From: CAWDLX01 sp046728155
GTDB taxonomy: Bacteria; Actinomycetota; Actinomycetes; Mycobacteriales; Micromonosporaceae
Assembly (NCBI GenBank): GCA_046728155.1
Contig: JBKPDY010000020.1
Span: 1 to 64,000 of the forward strand
Direction: 5' to 3'
DNA: 64,000 nucleotides
How positions within the stretch are numbered: the first letter of the stretch is position 1; the number at the start of each line of letters is the position of its first letter. The translations under genes were made by a program, and so were the position numbers. Below are positions 1 to 8,918 of the stretch, piece after piece. Under the pieces are notes generated by a model. That model saw only the letters and a program-made list of their open reading frames with translations. It ran no database searches and was not told where the DNA came from.

Positions 1-339
1 TGACTTCCTCAGCACACATCCGTCGTCTGACCGGACTGCTCCGTTTCCCGGCTCGCTGCCATAAACGCTGATAAGGGATCGGAGTCAGGGCTCGCCGAAG
101 GCGACCGCAAAGCGGCAGCCCGAAGGGCTGGCCTTGACGCCGAGCCCGTTCAGCGGAGGATCGAGCCGCCGGGAAGACAGGATGCACCGCGAGTCGTCAC
201 GTGCCGAACGAATGCTGGGCTTGACAACGGCCCTTTGCGATGGTCACGCAGGGCTTGCCCCTGCCGGGCAGATGAGGATGCTTTCCCGGCAGCCGCCGCA
301 CGCTGCCACCATCAGCCTGACGCGAGGTGGGAAAGTCGA
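1..339. other. Left edge, no supported gene
   Basis: I see no convincing coding region here. Open frames exist, but their composition is arbitrary. A short GC-rich inverted structure around positions 88-140 could be a transcript end. The first bases may be the tail of a gene lying outside the window. Confidence 0.4.
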
Positions 340-855
340 GTGAGTAGGCTGACCGCCGTGGTCGTGACGCTTCGCGAGATCACCGACGACAACCGCGAAG
401 CCGTCCTTACGGTGCGCGTGGCACCTGAGCAGGAGCGGTTCGTCGGGTCGGTGCAGGGGGCACTGGAAGACGCCGCTGAGTACCCGCACGCCGAGCCGTG
501 GTACCGGGCGGTCTACGCCGGCGACGATCCGGTCGGGTTCGTGATGGTGAGCTGGAACGTGCAGCCGCAGCCACCGGACATCATCGGACCGTGGTTCCTG
601 TGGAAGGTGATCATTGACCGGCGATACCAGGGCCAGGGCTACGGCGCTGAGGCTGTGCGGCAGGTCGCGGAACTCGTCCGGGCCGAGGGCGCGACCGAGC
701 TGCTGACCAGCTACGTACCCGAGGACGGCGGGCCGGCCGGGTTCTACCAGCGCCTTGGATTCGTGCCGACCGGCGAACTTGACGGAAACGGCGAGGTCAT
801 CGTAGGTCTAGCGCTGCTTCAGACGGGCTCTGCTGGCCGCCGCCCGCCAGCATGA
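340..855 (+). CDS. GNAT family N-acetyltransferase
   Basis: This is a predicted acetyl-CoA-dependent N-acetyltransferase of about 171 residues, and its substrate is unknown. The GNAT fold is recognisable from the motif A region VIIDRRYQGQGYG (acetyl-CoA pyrophosphate loop Q/RxxGxG) and the C-terminal GFYQRLGF motif typical of spermidine/diamine-type GNATs. I chose the GTG at 340 because a GAGGTGGGA ribosome-binding site lies about 8 nt upstream; a longer frame from 235 has no family resemblance. It stands alone next to a decayed gene. Family assignment is secure, specific function is not. Confidence 0.8.
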   Translation: MSRLTAVVVTLREITDDNREAVLTVRVAPEQERFVGSVQGALEDAAEYPHAEPWYRAVYAGDDPVGFVMVSWNVQPQPPDIIGPWFLWKVIIDRRYQGQGYGAEAVRQVAELVRAEGATELLTSYVPEDGGPAGFYQRLGFVPTGELDGNGEVIVGLALLQTGSAGRRPPA

Positions 856-1003
856 GCTGCTGGATCTTCCCGCGTAACAAGGAACATTCGCCACTCGTGC
901 TCACATCGGCATGATCGGGCCGACTGGCCACGGGCGATCAGCGGCAAGGTAGTGCGAATCTTGCAGTGGCACAACCGCGAGCGGGTTAGTGAGGGCACGA
1001 GCT

Positions 1004-1722
1004 TCAGTAAGCCCCTAGGGAGTTGTCTGCCCAATCCGCGAGTGCGGCTGTGACCCTGAGAAGCTCGACTTCGATTGAGGGCTGCGCGCACTCGTCGGCG
1101 TGCTGGCCAATGGTGTCGAGAGCCCAGTCGTCCCAGTGACCGTCGAAGTGCGTGCACTTCATCAACTTGCGCCCGCGTCCATCGGCTGGGCACGACGCAG
1201 AGCCGATCGGCTAGTTGTGGCCGTAGAACCGTCTCTACGGCGTCGACGTTCTTGGCTGCGATGACGAGCACGGCTTGATCCGACTGGGACGAAATGTCAC
1301 GATGGTGACGGCCGCCCCGCTGGTCTCAAGATCGCCGACGTCGAAGTCGAGGTTGTGGTCTCGCTTGCCGCGTGGCCAGTCGCCGACTGGTGGTGGGCAT
1401 GGCGGCTTCGTCCAATCTGGAACGGCTCGACGCATTGGCCCGGCGGGCGACTGGGACTGGACCTCGATCGCATCTCAAGCCAGATCCCGGTAATGGTGGC
1501 GCAGCGAGGTATGGCGTTGTTCGGCCCGAACTCGCTCGGCAGGGCGTCGACGTCGGCACCGATAAGGCGTACCGAATGGCGTGAACGAGGCCGCGGGCGA
1601 TCGGACCACTCCAACGTCGCCACCCGCGCCAGATCCAGCCACTCGCCGTCGGCATCGACGACCATTCGCCCCCAGCCAGCGACTCGGTCGCCAACATCGA
1701 ACACCATGGAGCGTGCATCCAT
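1004..1722 (-). pseudogene. Frameshifted conserved hypothetical gene
   Basis: Protein-like sequence on the minus strand is continuous only if the reading frame is changed at least three times. The pieces are MDARSMVFDVGDRVAGWGRM and what follows from 1722 to about 1450, then DFDVGDLETSGAAVTIVTF around 1350-1280, then AVLVIAAKNVDAVETVLRP around 1275-1150, and finally HFDGHWDDWALDTIGQHA around 1145-1004 ending in TGA. The last two pieces join smoothly across a shift near 1145. I do not recognise the family. The pattern is a decayed single gene rather than overlapping real ones. Confidence 0.5.
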
Positions 1723-1808
1723 CTCGCCATCACGGTAACGCCCATTTTCGATCGGCGAACGTCTCCTCAATTTGGAAGTTGCGTGTGCGCACTCCAGTAC
1801 ACCGGGAT

Positions 1809-2561
1809 TCATTCGCTTGCCGGCTCGGGCTGTTTCTCGGATACCCCCGGCCGGGCCCGGGTCAGCAGTGGGACGACGATCAGCGCGCGGACGTCGAGGA
1901 GCACGTGCAGGATCACGCCGAAAAGCAGGCTCCCCGTCTGGGTATAGAACACCGCGAAAACGCCGCCGATGATCGTGGTCGCGAACACCCCGTTCCGACC
2001 CTGGTACAGATGCTGCCACGCGAACAGCAAGGACGTGGCTACGACGACCTCGACAACCGGCACGCCGAGCGATAGCCCGGCCGTGACGAGCAGGCCCCGG
2101 CACATGACTTCTTCTCCGATGCCGGCCGCGAACGAGACGACCAGAGCCCACCAACGCTCGGCCCGAGTGTCGGGCCACAAGCCGGGCGCCATCGTCGGCG
2201 TCGCCCGGCGGCGAGCGGGCCGGCTGACCGGCGCCAGCAGCAGGACGAGAAGCGCCAAGACGGCCGACATCCCGGGGACCGCCGGGCCATGAGGCCAGGC
2301 CAGCCCGATGTCGGCCACCCGCAGGCCCGTGGACAAAGCGACCGCCGTCAGCGTCAACGTGACGAAGATGCCCAGAGTCAGGATCATGCGGAGGTAGTAG
2401 CGGCGCAGGACCGTCGGGTCGGTCTGACGACGCTGGATGAGCCGACGGTAGCGGCGAACGGCGAACAGCGGCGCAACCAGTAGGTACGCCAACACCAAGC
2501 CGACTATCGCCGACGCTGCGGCGCCGAATGGTGGTACGGAAGCGATCGCTGGGGTCAGCAT
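1809..2561 (-). CDS. CPBP family intramembrane metalloprotease
   Basis: This is a 250-residue polytopic membrane protein of the CPBP/CAAX-protease-like (Abi) family. The three signature motifs are visible: GIGEEVMCRG (EExxxR) near residue 150, FAWQHLY (FxxxH) near 185 and HVLLD near 215; these carry the catalytic Glu and metal-binding residues. About seven hydrophobic segments surround them, and an RRYRRLIQRRQ basic cytosolic loop follows the first helices. Related proteins process small peptides or protect against bacteriocins. The neighbours give no clue to the substrate here. Confidence 0.85.
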   Translation of the reverse strand: MLTPAIASVPPFGAAASAIVGLVLAYLLVAPLFAVRRYRRLIQRRQTDPTVLRRYYLRMILTLGIFVTLTLTAVALSTGLRVADIGLAWPHGPAVPGMSAVLALLVLLLAPVSRPARRRATPTMAPGLWPDTRAERWWALVVSFAAGIGEEVMCRGLLVTAGLSLGVPVVEVVVATSLLFAWQHLYQGRNGVFATTIIGGVFAVFYTQTGSLLFGVILHVLLDVRALIVVPLLTRARPGVSEKQPEPASE

Positions 2562-3198
2562 TCACACCAGCATGCCAGGCCAACGGCGCCCGAGCGGTCC
2601 CCGCTGCCGGCAACGGTTGATCTATGATCTGCGCGTGATGTGCTGGTCTCACCGATACACGGCACGCGCACCGCAGCACAGGTAACCGTCTGCTTTGACA
2701 CCTCGTACGCCGCTATGCCGGTCGACTGCCTCTATCCGGCCGCGCTGAGGACGCAGGCGGTCTGGGCCGCCACAACAGTGGACGCCCTGCCGGCCGTCCG
2801 GCGGGTCGGACGCCCGACCCGCGTCCTTGGCCGTGGCGTTCGGTGTGCGCGGCGGCGTACTGATCGCGCTGGGCGGATTTGTCACCGACGAATCGCATGG
2901 ATACTGCCCAAGGCCGACATCCTCATTTCGGCATGACCGAGAATCTGATACGTCCCAATCGCGGCGTGAGAGTGCCGCTCATTCGTTATTGGTTACGCCT
3001 TAACAGCTATGAAATCATGATCCGATTCGAGTACACCCACTCATGCGATGTGCGCTTGGACGACCAGGTATCGAATGCGCCTGTCCCCATCCGTGAGGAC
3101 CGCAAGAGCACGCCATCCAGCGACACCTATGGAGCCGGCCGCATGCTGGCAGACCATCATCCATTACGACACACCCGGCGCGTTGATAGCCTCGTGGC
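2562..3198. other. Intergenic stretch without a recognised gene
   Basis: Frames open on both strands give only low-complexity Arg/Ala/Pro-rich translations with no family resemblance. The right end contains TAGCCT at 3187-3192, six bases before the ATG of the GrpB-like fragment, which fits a leaderless promoter -10 box. No repeat or RNA gene was seen. Confidence 0.4.
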
Positions 3199-3504
3199 AT
3201 GTCTCGAAAGCCGGACGACGTGGCCGCCTACGACGAGGGCGCTGGCGAAGGTGGTAGTTGGCGGCCCGCAGCCGTTGTCCGCACCGATCGAGATTCAGAA
3301 CTACGACGCGGTGTGGCCGGAGCTGTATGCGAGAGAGGCGGCGCGGGTGCGCCGGGTGCTGGGCGGTCGGGTCATGCGCTTGGAGCACGTCGGCTCCACC
3401 TCCGTTCCCGGCCTCCCGGCCAAGCCGATCATTGACATGGTGCTGGAGGTGCCGGACTCCGCCGATGAGCCAACTACGCACCGGCCCTCAAGGCGGTCGG
3501 GTAA
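3199..3504 (+). pseudogene. Truncated, frameshifted GrpB-family gene
   Basis: The central part matches the GrpB/UPF0157 nucleotidyltransferase-like family: QNYDAVWPELYAREAARVRR, RLEHVGSTSVPGLPAKPIID and MVLEVPDSADE are characteristic. Translation from ATG 3199 (MSRKPDDVAAYDE) must shift frame near 3240 to join ALAKVVVGGPQPL. After DSADEP a second shift is needed to read YAPALKAVG, which then meets TAA at 3502. The family normally continues for about 80 more residues, which are missing. The fragment cannot make a complete protein. A TAGCCT box just upstream of ATG suggests a relic leaderless promoter. Confidence 0.75.
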
Positions 3505-3863
3505 AGACGCGAAGAGCGGGGTTGTCGCCGAGATCATGGCCCGTGCGACGGCGGCGCGGGCCCGACCTCGGGCGGGTGCCCGTCGCCAGCCCGACGCGCG
3601 TACCCGACGTCAACCCGCCGCCCGCGTCGTCAGGTCCGGTCGTGACCCTGTGTCCCAAAGAAACCCGCACATCAAGGATGAGCGGGCGCTTGATCTCTGA
3701 GCGGGCCACGATCTCACGCCCACTTGCCGCGACCATGACAGCGCAGCAGTTGACTACATTCCGAGTGGTTGGTGAATGGGCGGGCGTCGGTCCCCCAGGG
3801 AGTGTGCCGGGTTCGGAGTGCCAGACTGGGTAGATCTGATCGCTTGCTCAGGAAGGCCCGCCA
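3505..3863. other. Intergenic, no recognised gene
   Basis: This stretch between the GrpB remnant and the nitrilase has no frame with recognisable protein sequence. An AGGAAGG ribosome-binding site at about 3850 belongs to the nitrilase. Confidence 0.35.
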
Positions 3864-4799
3864 GTGACGCGTGTCGCCGTCGTGCAGTCTGGATCCGTGA
3901 GCTTCGACACCCCGGCCACTCTGGTTAGGCTCACCCGGCTGGTTGACGAGGCCGCAGCCGGCGGGGCGCGATTGGCCGTCTTTCCCGAGGCATACGTCGG
4001 CGGATACCCCAAGGGCCTGACGTTCGGCGCACCCGTCGGTCGACGCACCGATGCCGGCCGGGACGAGTACCTGCGCTACGCCCGTGGCGCGGTGGACCTG
4101 CACGGCCCGGAGATGGCTACGGTCGCCGAGATGGCCGCCCGCACCGGCGTGTTCCTGGTGGTTGGGATCGTCGAGCGCGCCGGCGGCACCCTGTACTGCA
4201 CGGCCACGATGATCGACCCCGTCCACGGCCTCGTCGGGCACCACCGCAAACTCATGCCGACCGGCGCGGAACGGCTCGTCTGGGGCTTCGGCGACGGGTC
4301 CACCATCCCGGTCGTCGACTCCCCAGCCGGCCGACTGGGGTCGGTCATCTGCTGGGAGAACTACATGCCCCTGCTGCGGCAGGCCATGTACGCCCAGGGC
4401 GTCGAGGTCTACTGCGCACCTACGGTGGACGACCGGAACGTCTGGCAGCACACGATGCGGCACGTCGCGCTGGAGGGCCGCTGCTTCGTCCTGGCCGCAT
4501 GCCAGTTCGCCCGACGCGACGATTACCCGGACGACTACGCCAGCGCCATCGACCCCGGGCCCGACGGCGTGTTGATCCGCGGTGGCAGCGTCATCGTGGA
4601 TCCCCTCGGCGAGGTGCTCGTCGGCCCGGTCTATGGCAAGGAGTGCGTCCTGTACGCCGACGTCGACCTGGATCTGAAGACACGCTCGCACCTGGACCTC
4701 GACGTCGTCGGACACTACTCCCGACCCGACGTGTTCCACCTCCTCGTCGACGACCGGCCCAAGGCGCCGGTGACATTCCAGTCACAAACGGGCGCGTAA
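3864..4799 (+). CDS. Nitrilase (carbon-nitrogen hydrolase family)
   Basis: This 311-residue enzyme is predicted to hydrolyse an organic nitrile to the carboxylic acid and ammonia. The Glu-Lys-Cys catalytic triad is visible: E42 in VFPEAYVGGYPKG, K129 in GHHRKLMPTGAERLVWGFGDG and C163 in SVICWENYMPLLR. CWEN together with the AERLVWG segment is typical of true nitrilases rather than amidases or cyanide hydratases. The GTG start at 3864 is preceded by AGGAAGG with good spacing, and length is normal for the family. No aldoxime dehydratase or amidase partner is adjacent, so the physiological substrate remains open. Confidence 0.9.
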   Translation: MTRVAVVQSGSVSFDTPATLVRLTRLVDEAAAGGARLAVFPEAYVGGYPKGLTFGAPVGRRTDAGRDEYLRYARGAVDLHGPEMATVAEMAARTGVFLVVGIVERAGGTLYCTATMIDPVHGLVGHHRKLMPTGAERLVWGFGDGSTIPVVDSPAGRLGSVICWENYMPLLRQAMYAQGVEVYCAPTVDDRNVWQHTMRHVALEGRCFVLAACQFARRDDYPDDYASAIDPGPDGVLIRGGSVIVDPLGEVLVGPVYGKECVLYADVDLDLKTRSHLDLDVVGHYSRPDVFHLLVDDRPKAPVTFQSQTGA

Positions 4800-5168
4800 C
4801 CCAGGAGCAGGACAACGCCACAACCCATCGATGGACACAACTTGGAATCGCACGCTCATCGGCATGAGAGGCGCTGCGACACGATGTCGCACGTTATGAG
4901 TAAGGTCGTCGATTGGAGGTTCGGCGTGATGCCGAAGACGTGACTCAGGTCAGTTCCAGACCCTGTCCCCGCCCGGACGTGCGTGGCCGGTAACGGCTGG
5001 GTGCGACGCTCAGCCCGACTCTAAGGCTTCGTACTGGACAGCCAGGTCGTTCGGTTCCTGGCCGCTTGCGAAGCATCTTCCCGTCGACGATCGCAAAGAC
5101 CCGCGCGTGCGCCTTGACACATCGACAGATTCATGAATTGTGTAGCGAGGAGGCACCAGGGGAGGGCT
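4800..5168. other. Intergenic, no recognised gene
   Basis: No frame in this stretch resembles a known protein and no RNA gene was recognised. The right end carries an AGGGGAGGG Shine-Dalgarno-like sequence at 5157-5165 ahead of a small open frame. Confidence 0.35.
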
Positions 5169-5300
5169 CATGACGTTCGCGGATCATGTCTATGTCGCGG
5201 ACCAGGCAGGCGCCACCCTGCTCCAAGCCCTTGCCGCACCGGCAACCGAGCCGACGCCCCGCCAGTCCCGTCGCCCGTCCTCAACACCAACGGCATCGTG
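5169..5300 (+). CDS. Possible small protein of unknown function
   Basis: This 43-residue open frame (begins MTFADHVYVADQAGATLLQA, then a Pro/Arg/Ser-rich tail) starts at an ATG with a strong GGGGAGGG ribosome-binding site 4-8 nt upstream. I recognise no family. The start context is better than chance, but coding potential of such a short frame cannot be judged by eye. It may form a small unit with the hydrophobic mini-ORF at 5371. Confidence 0.25.
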
Positions 5301-5370
5301 AGCTTCATCGCGACCAAGGTCACGCCCATCCTGCTCGCCGATCTTCATAAGCCGCGCCGGCAAAGGGGAG

Positions 5371-5454
5371 ATGTCACGAGTCTTGACATCCTCCGCAATC
5401 GCCATCATCGGGCTCGGGTTCATCGCAGGCGCGACTCTCTTGTTCCCTCGCTAG
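5371..5454 (+). CDS. Possible 27-residue hydrophobic mini-protein
   Basis: An ATG immediately after AAAGGGGAG begins MSRVLTSSAIAIIGLGFIAG and ends seven residues later. The peptide is almost entirely one membrane-spanning helix, with an Arg near each end. A good ribosome-binding site plus a perfect transmembrane profile is suggestive of a small membrane peptide, but a spurious frame is possible. Confidence 0.25.
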   Translation: MSRVLTSSAIAIIGLGFIAGATLLFPR

Positions 5455-6066
<612 letters not shown>

Positions 6067-6123
6067 CGAACAGGAGACAACGCTAACAGGTCCGGCACGA
6101 GCGCCGCGAACCAGATCCTGCGA

Positions 6124-6792
6124 TCAGGTACGCGGGGCGGCGGGGCGGGCGTACCGCTCGACGTACTCCGTCGGTGCCCGGCGGCGGGTGGTTTCGCGGG
6201 CGGCGGCGGCAACGCGATGGGCGGACCGGCGCTCGGCGGCCCGGCGCGCCTGCTGACGGCGTACGGCTGCCTGTTCCGCAGCGATCCAGGCGCGCCTGCG
6301 GCGTTGGGCGGCGTGGCGGCGGGCGGCCACGACCGCGCGATGGCGCAAGTAGATCAGATCGGCCAGGAGAACGCCGAAACTGACGATGAAGCCGACCCAG
6401 AAACCGGGCCCGACCAGGATCGCGCCTGTGAGTTCGACGAGGTTCAACGCGACCAGGGCCAGCAGGACCCGGCGCCGGCGGTGCAGTGCTGTCGGGGCAG
6501 CCCGGCGACGCCGGATCGTGCGAGCTCGAGCACGGCCGCGCCGGCTGCGCGCAACACGACCCCGTTGCTGTGGGACGTGGGCGGCCAGAGCAACCCAGGA
6601 GGGCGGGTTGACCGGCCGGCGGCCAGGGACCGTACGGTGCCGCCGGCGGCGGGTCAATACCCGCGCCGTGGATGTCGCCCGCTCCGCGCCCATCCCCTCG
6701 GCGGCATCATGGCGGCGCGTTAGCGCCGGCGCGAGCGCCAGCAGACCGGCCACGGCGAGGACGGCGAGGAGCACCGACGTCGGCACCCTCAA
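6124..6792 (-). CDS. glpR: GlpR/SepX-like divisome membrane protein
   Basis: This 222-residue very basic membrane protein has an N-terminal helix (residues about 5-24) and two adjacent helices at about 109-127 and 130-148, separated and followed by long Arg/Ala-rich cytosolic segments. Similarity by eye is modest, but its place two genes downstream of glp (moeA-like) and next to rimJ matches the conserved locus of GlpR in corynebacteria and SepX in Streptomyces. These are membrane receptors that bind the gephyrin-like Glp and stabilise FtsZ-dependent division. The function is inferred from context plus topology. Confidence 0.7.
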   Translation of the reverse strand: MRVPTSVLLAVLAVAGLLALAPALTRRHDAAEGMGAERATSTARVLTRRRRHRTVPGRRPVNPPSWVALAAHVPQQRGRVARSRRGRARARTIRRRRAAPTALHRRRRVLLALVALNLVELTGAILVGPGFWVGFIVSFGVLLADLIYLRHRAVVAARRHAAQRRRRAWIAAEQAAVRRQQARRAAERRSAHRVAAAARETTRRRAPTEYVERYARPAAPRT

Positions 6793-6895
6793 CCCTCCCG
6801 GGCGAGGAACGCCAGAAGTCGCCCCTCACCCTCCGCAATACCCGACTGAAGTGGCACGCCACATGGGCCACACCAGGCGCACCAGTGCTTCGAGG

Positions 6896-7645
6896 CTACG
6901 CCCTCTCGGGCGGGCTCGCGGTCGCCACGCCACCGGCCGCCACACCACCATCCGCCGCCAGGCCACGATGCGCCGTCAGGCCGTCCCCCACCACGCCATC
7001 GTCGTCGGTGAAACCGCTCCGCATCCGCCGCCAGCGGGCCATGAGCCCGCCATCGGCGATCACATCCTCGGCCGTGATCGCGTACCCGATGTGGTCACGC
7101 CAGGCGCCGTCGATGTGCAGATACCTGGGGTGGTATGCCTCCTCGCGGAAGCCGAGCTTCTCCACGACCCGGCGGCTGGCCTTGTTCTCCGGCCGGATGT
7201 TCACCTCAACCCGGTGCAGGGCACCCGGGCCGAAGGCGTGGTCGACGACGAGAGCGAGCGCGGTTGGGGTGACGCCGCGTCCGGCTACCCGGGCGTCAAC
7301 CCAGTAGCCTGCGTACCCAGAGCAGAACGCGCGCCGGACGATGTTGCCCAGAGTCATCTGCCCGACCAGCTGCTCACCGCGCTCGGTACGTAGGCACACG
7401 GCGAACGGCATCGCCGCGCCGGCCATCGCCGAGCGCCTCAGCTCCTTGTGGATGAACCGGAAGGCCGACGGTGAGTTCAGCTCGGCCCAGGTACCGCGCG
7501 GCGGTGTCGGCTCCCAGGGCGCCAGCCACTGCTCGTTGGCGCGGCGGCTACGCGACCACGCGCGCGCGTCGGATCGGCGGTACGGCCGGAGCACGACCCC
7601 GGAGCTGGGATCGCTCAGCACGACCGGCCATCCGGGCGCTGCCAC
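6896..7645 (-). CDS. rimJ: RimJ-like GNAT acetyltransferase
   Basis: This 249-residue member of the ribosomal-protein N-acetyltransferase type of GNATs shows VVLRPYRRSDARAW at the N-terminus, GYWVDARVAGRGVTPTA (acetyl-CoA loop) near residue 130, and RVEVNIRPENKASRRVVEKLGF followed by HIDGAWRDHIGYAI, all diagnostic of RimJ/RimL. Sequence beyond about residue 200 is low-complexity Gly/Ala. It lies between glpR and glp in the same orientation, the conserved actinobacterial order. The substrate need not be a ribosomal protein. The gap to glp is short (18 nt), so co-transcription is likely. Confidence 0.85.
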   Translation of the reverse strand: MAAPGWPVVLSDPSSGVVLRPYRRSDARAWSRSRRANEQWLAPWEPTPPRGTWAELNSPSAFRFIHKELRRSAMAGAAMPFAVCLRTERGEQLVGQMTLGNIVRRAFCSGYAGYWVDARVAGRGVTPTALALVVDHAFGPGALHRVEVNIRPENKASRRVVEKLGFREEAYHPRYLHIDGAWRDHIGYAITAEDVIADGGLMARWRRMRSGFTDDDGVVGDGLTAHRGLAADGGVAAGGVATASPPERA

Positions 7646-7663
7646 CTCACCAACTCCTCCCGG

Positions 7664-8908
7664 TCAACGTCGGCGATCCAGCATCAGAACGTCCACTGTG
7701 GAGCCAGCCGGAGCGTTGCCGATCCGTTCCCCGAGGACGATCAAAGCATTCGCCATCGCCATGCCCGACAGGGTGTACGGCCCACCAGGCATAGGTTGCG
7801 CAGTGTAACCCCCACCCCGACGTTCGGATACCTTGGCCGGCCGGAACTCCCGCCTCCCCAACGGGGAGACAAGCGTCTCCAGCAGGTGCGCCCGTACCGC
7901 CGGACGGAACACGCGATCCGCGCCGGCGAGCTTGCGGATCACCGGTCGGGCCAGTACCTCGAAGCCGATCAGGGCGGACCCAGGGTCGCCGGGCAGGCAG
8001 ACGATCGGAATGCCCCTGATCTGGCCGAAGCCCAGCGTCGAGCACGGGTGCAGGGTGACCGCGGTGAACCGTACCGACGCCTCGGTAACCCGACGGACCA
8101 TGTCCCCGGGGCCGGCACCGGTCCCCCCCGTTGTGACGATGAGATCGGTCTGGCCGAGCTGCTCGCCAATCACGCGGTGCAGCGCGTCTGGGTCATCGTC
8201 GCAGATGCCCACTCGGTACGGCATCGCCCCGGCGTCGGCTACGCAAGCGGCGAGGGCGTGCGAGTCCACGTCCACCACCTGACCCGCCTGGCTCGCCCTC
8301 CCGGCCTCGACCAACTCATCCCCACTCGCGATGACGGCCACCCGCGGACTCGGCCGTACGGTGACCTGCCCCACACCCGTGGCAGCCAGCATCGCGACCA
8401 GCGCCGGAGTCAGGTGGTCGCCGGGGCCGGCGAGCACGGTACCGGCCTCGATCTCCTCACCCGCCCGGCGCAGGCCGTTTCCTCGCTTCGGCTGCTGGCG
8501 GATCTCGACTGCCGTCATGCCCTGGTCGGTGTCGGCGGGCGGCACCACCACATCGGCGCCGGCCGGCAGCGGGGCTCCGGCGGCGACGGCGAAGCAGGTA
8601 CCGGCGACAAGGCGGGCCGATCGCCAACTTGCCGCAGTGAGGTCCCCCACCACGCTCAGGCGGACGGGTCGATCCGGAGTCGCGCCGAGAATGTCCTCCG
8701 ACCGGACCGCGTAGCCGTCAATCGCGGCGTGGTCATAGGCCGGGAAGGCGGTACGGGCCCGCACCTCGTCGGCGAGGATTCGGCCGGAGGACTGGGTGAG
8801 GTCCATGTCCAGCGGCGCCAGCGGACGCAATAGTCTCAGGACACCTGTGAGGTATTCGGCGAGCGGTGTCGACTCGGGGGTGGCGGCCAGCGTCGTCGTT
8901 GGGCGCAT
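7664..8908 (-). CDS. glp: Glp/MoeA, gephyrin-like molybdotransferase homologue
   Basis: This 414-residue MoeA-family protein contains the MPT-binding core TTGGTGAGPGDMVRR, VAVIASGDELVEAG, FPAYDHAAIDGYAVR near the N-terminus and a GRREFRPA C-terminal domain IV. MoeA inserts molybdate into adenylated molybdopterin. The paralogue fixed beside glpR in actinobacteria (Glp) instead bridges GlpR and FtsZ in division, and the context here (glpR and rimJ downstream, galU upstream) points to that role. The two functions cannot be separated from sequence alone. The start is 10 nt past the galU stop, so it is probably in one transcript with galU. Confidence 0.85.
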   Translation of the reverse strand: MRPTTTLAATPESTPLAEYLTGVLRLLRPLAPLDMDLTQSSGRILADEVRARTAFPAYDHAAIDGYAVRSEDILGATPDRPVRLSVVGDLTAASWRSARLVAGTCFAVAAGAPLPAGADVVVPPADTDQGMTAVEIRQQPKRGNGLRRAGEEIEAGTVLAGPGDHLTPALVAMLAATGVGQVTVRPSPRVAVIASGDELVEAGRASQAGQVVDVDSHALAACVADAGAMPYRVGICDDDPDALHRVIGEQLGQTDLIVTTGGTGAGPGDMVRRVTEASVRFTAVTLHPCSTLGFGQIRGIPIVCLPGDPGSALIGFEVLARPVIRKLAGADRVFRPAVRAHLLETLVSPLGRREFRPAKVSERRGGGYTAQPMPGGPYTLSGMAMANALIVLGERIGNAPAGSTVDVLMLDRRR

Positions 8909-8918
8909 CTCCTCGGCT

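Noticed and set aside
1297..2679. 460-residue minus-strand frame
   Set aside because: It spans two unrelated genes: part overlaps the CPBP protease in another frame and part overlaps the decayed gene at 1004-1722. Composition outside the pseudogene piece is not protein-like.
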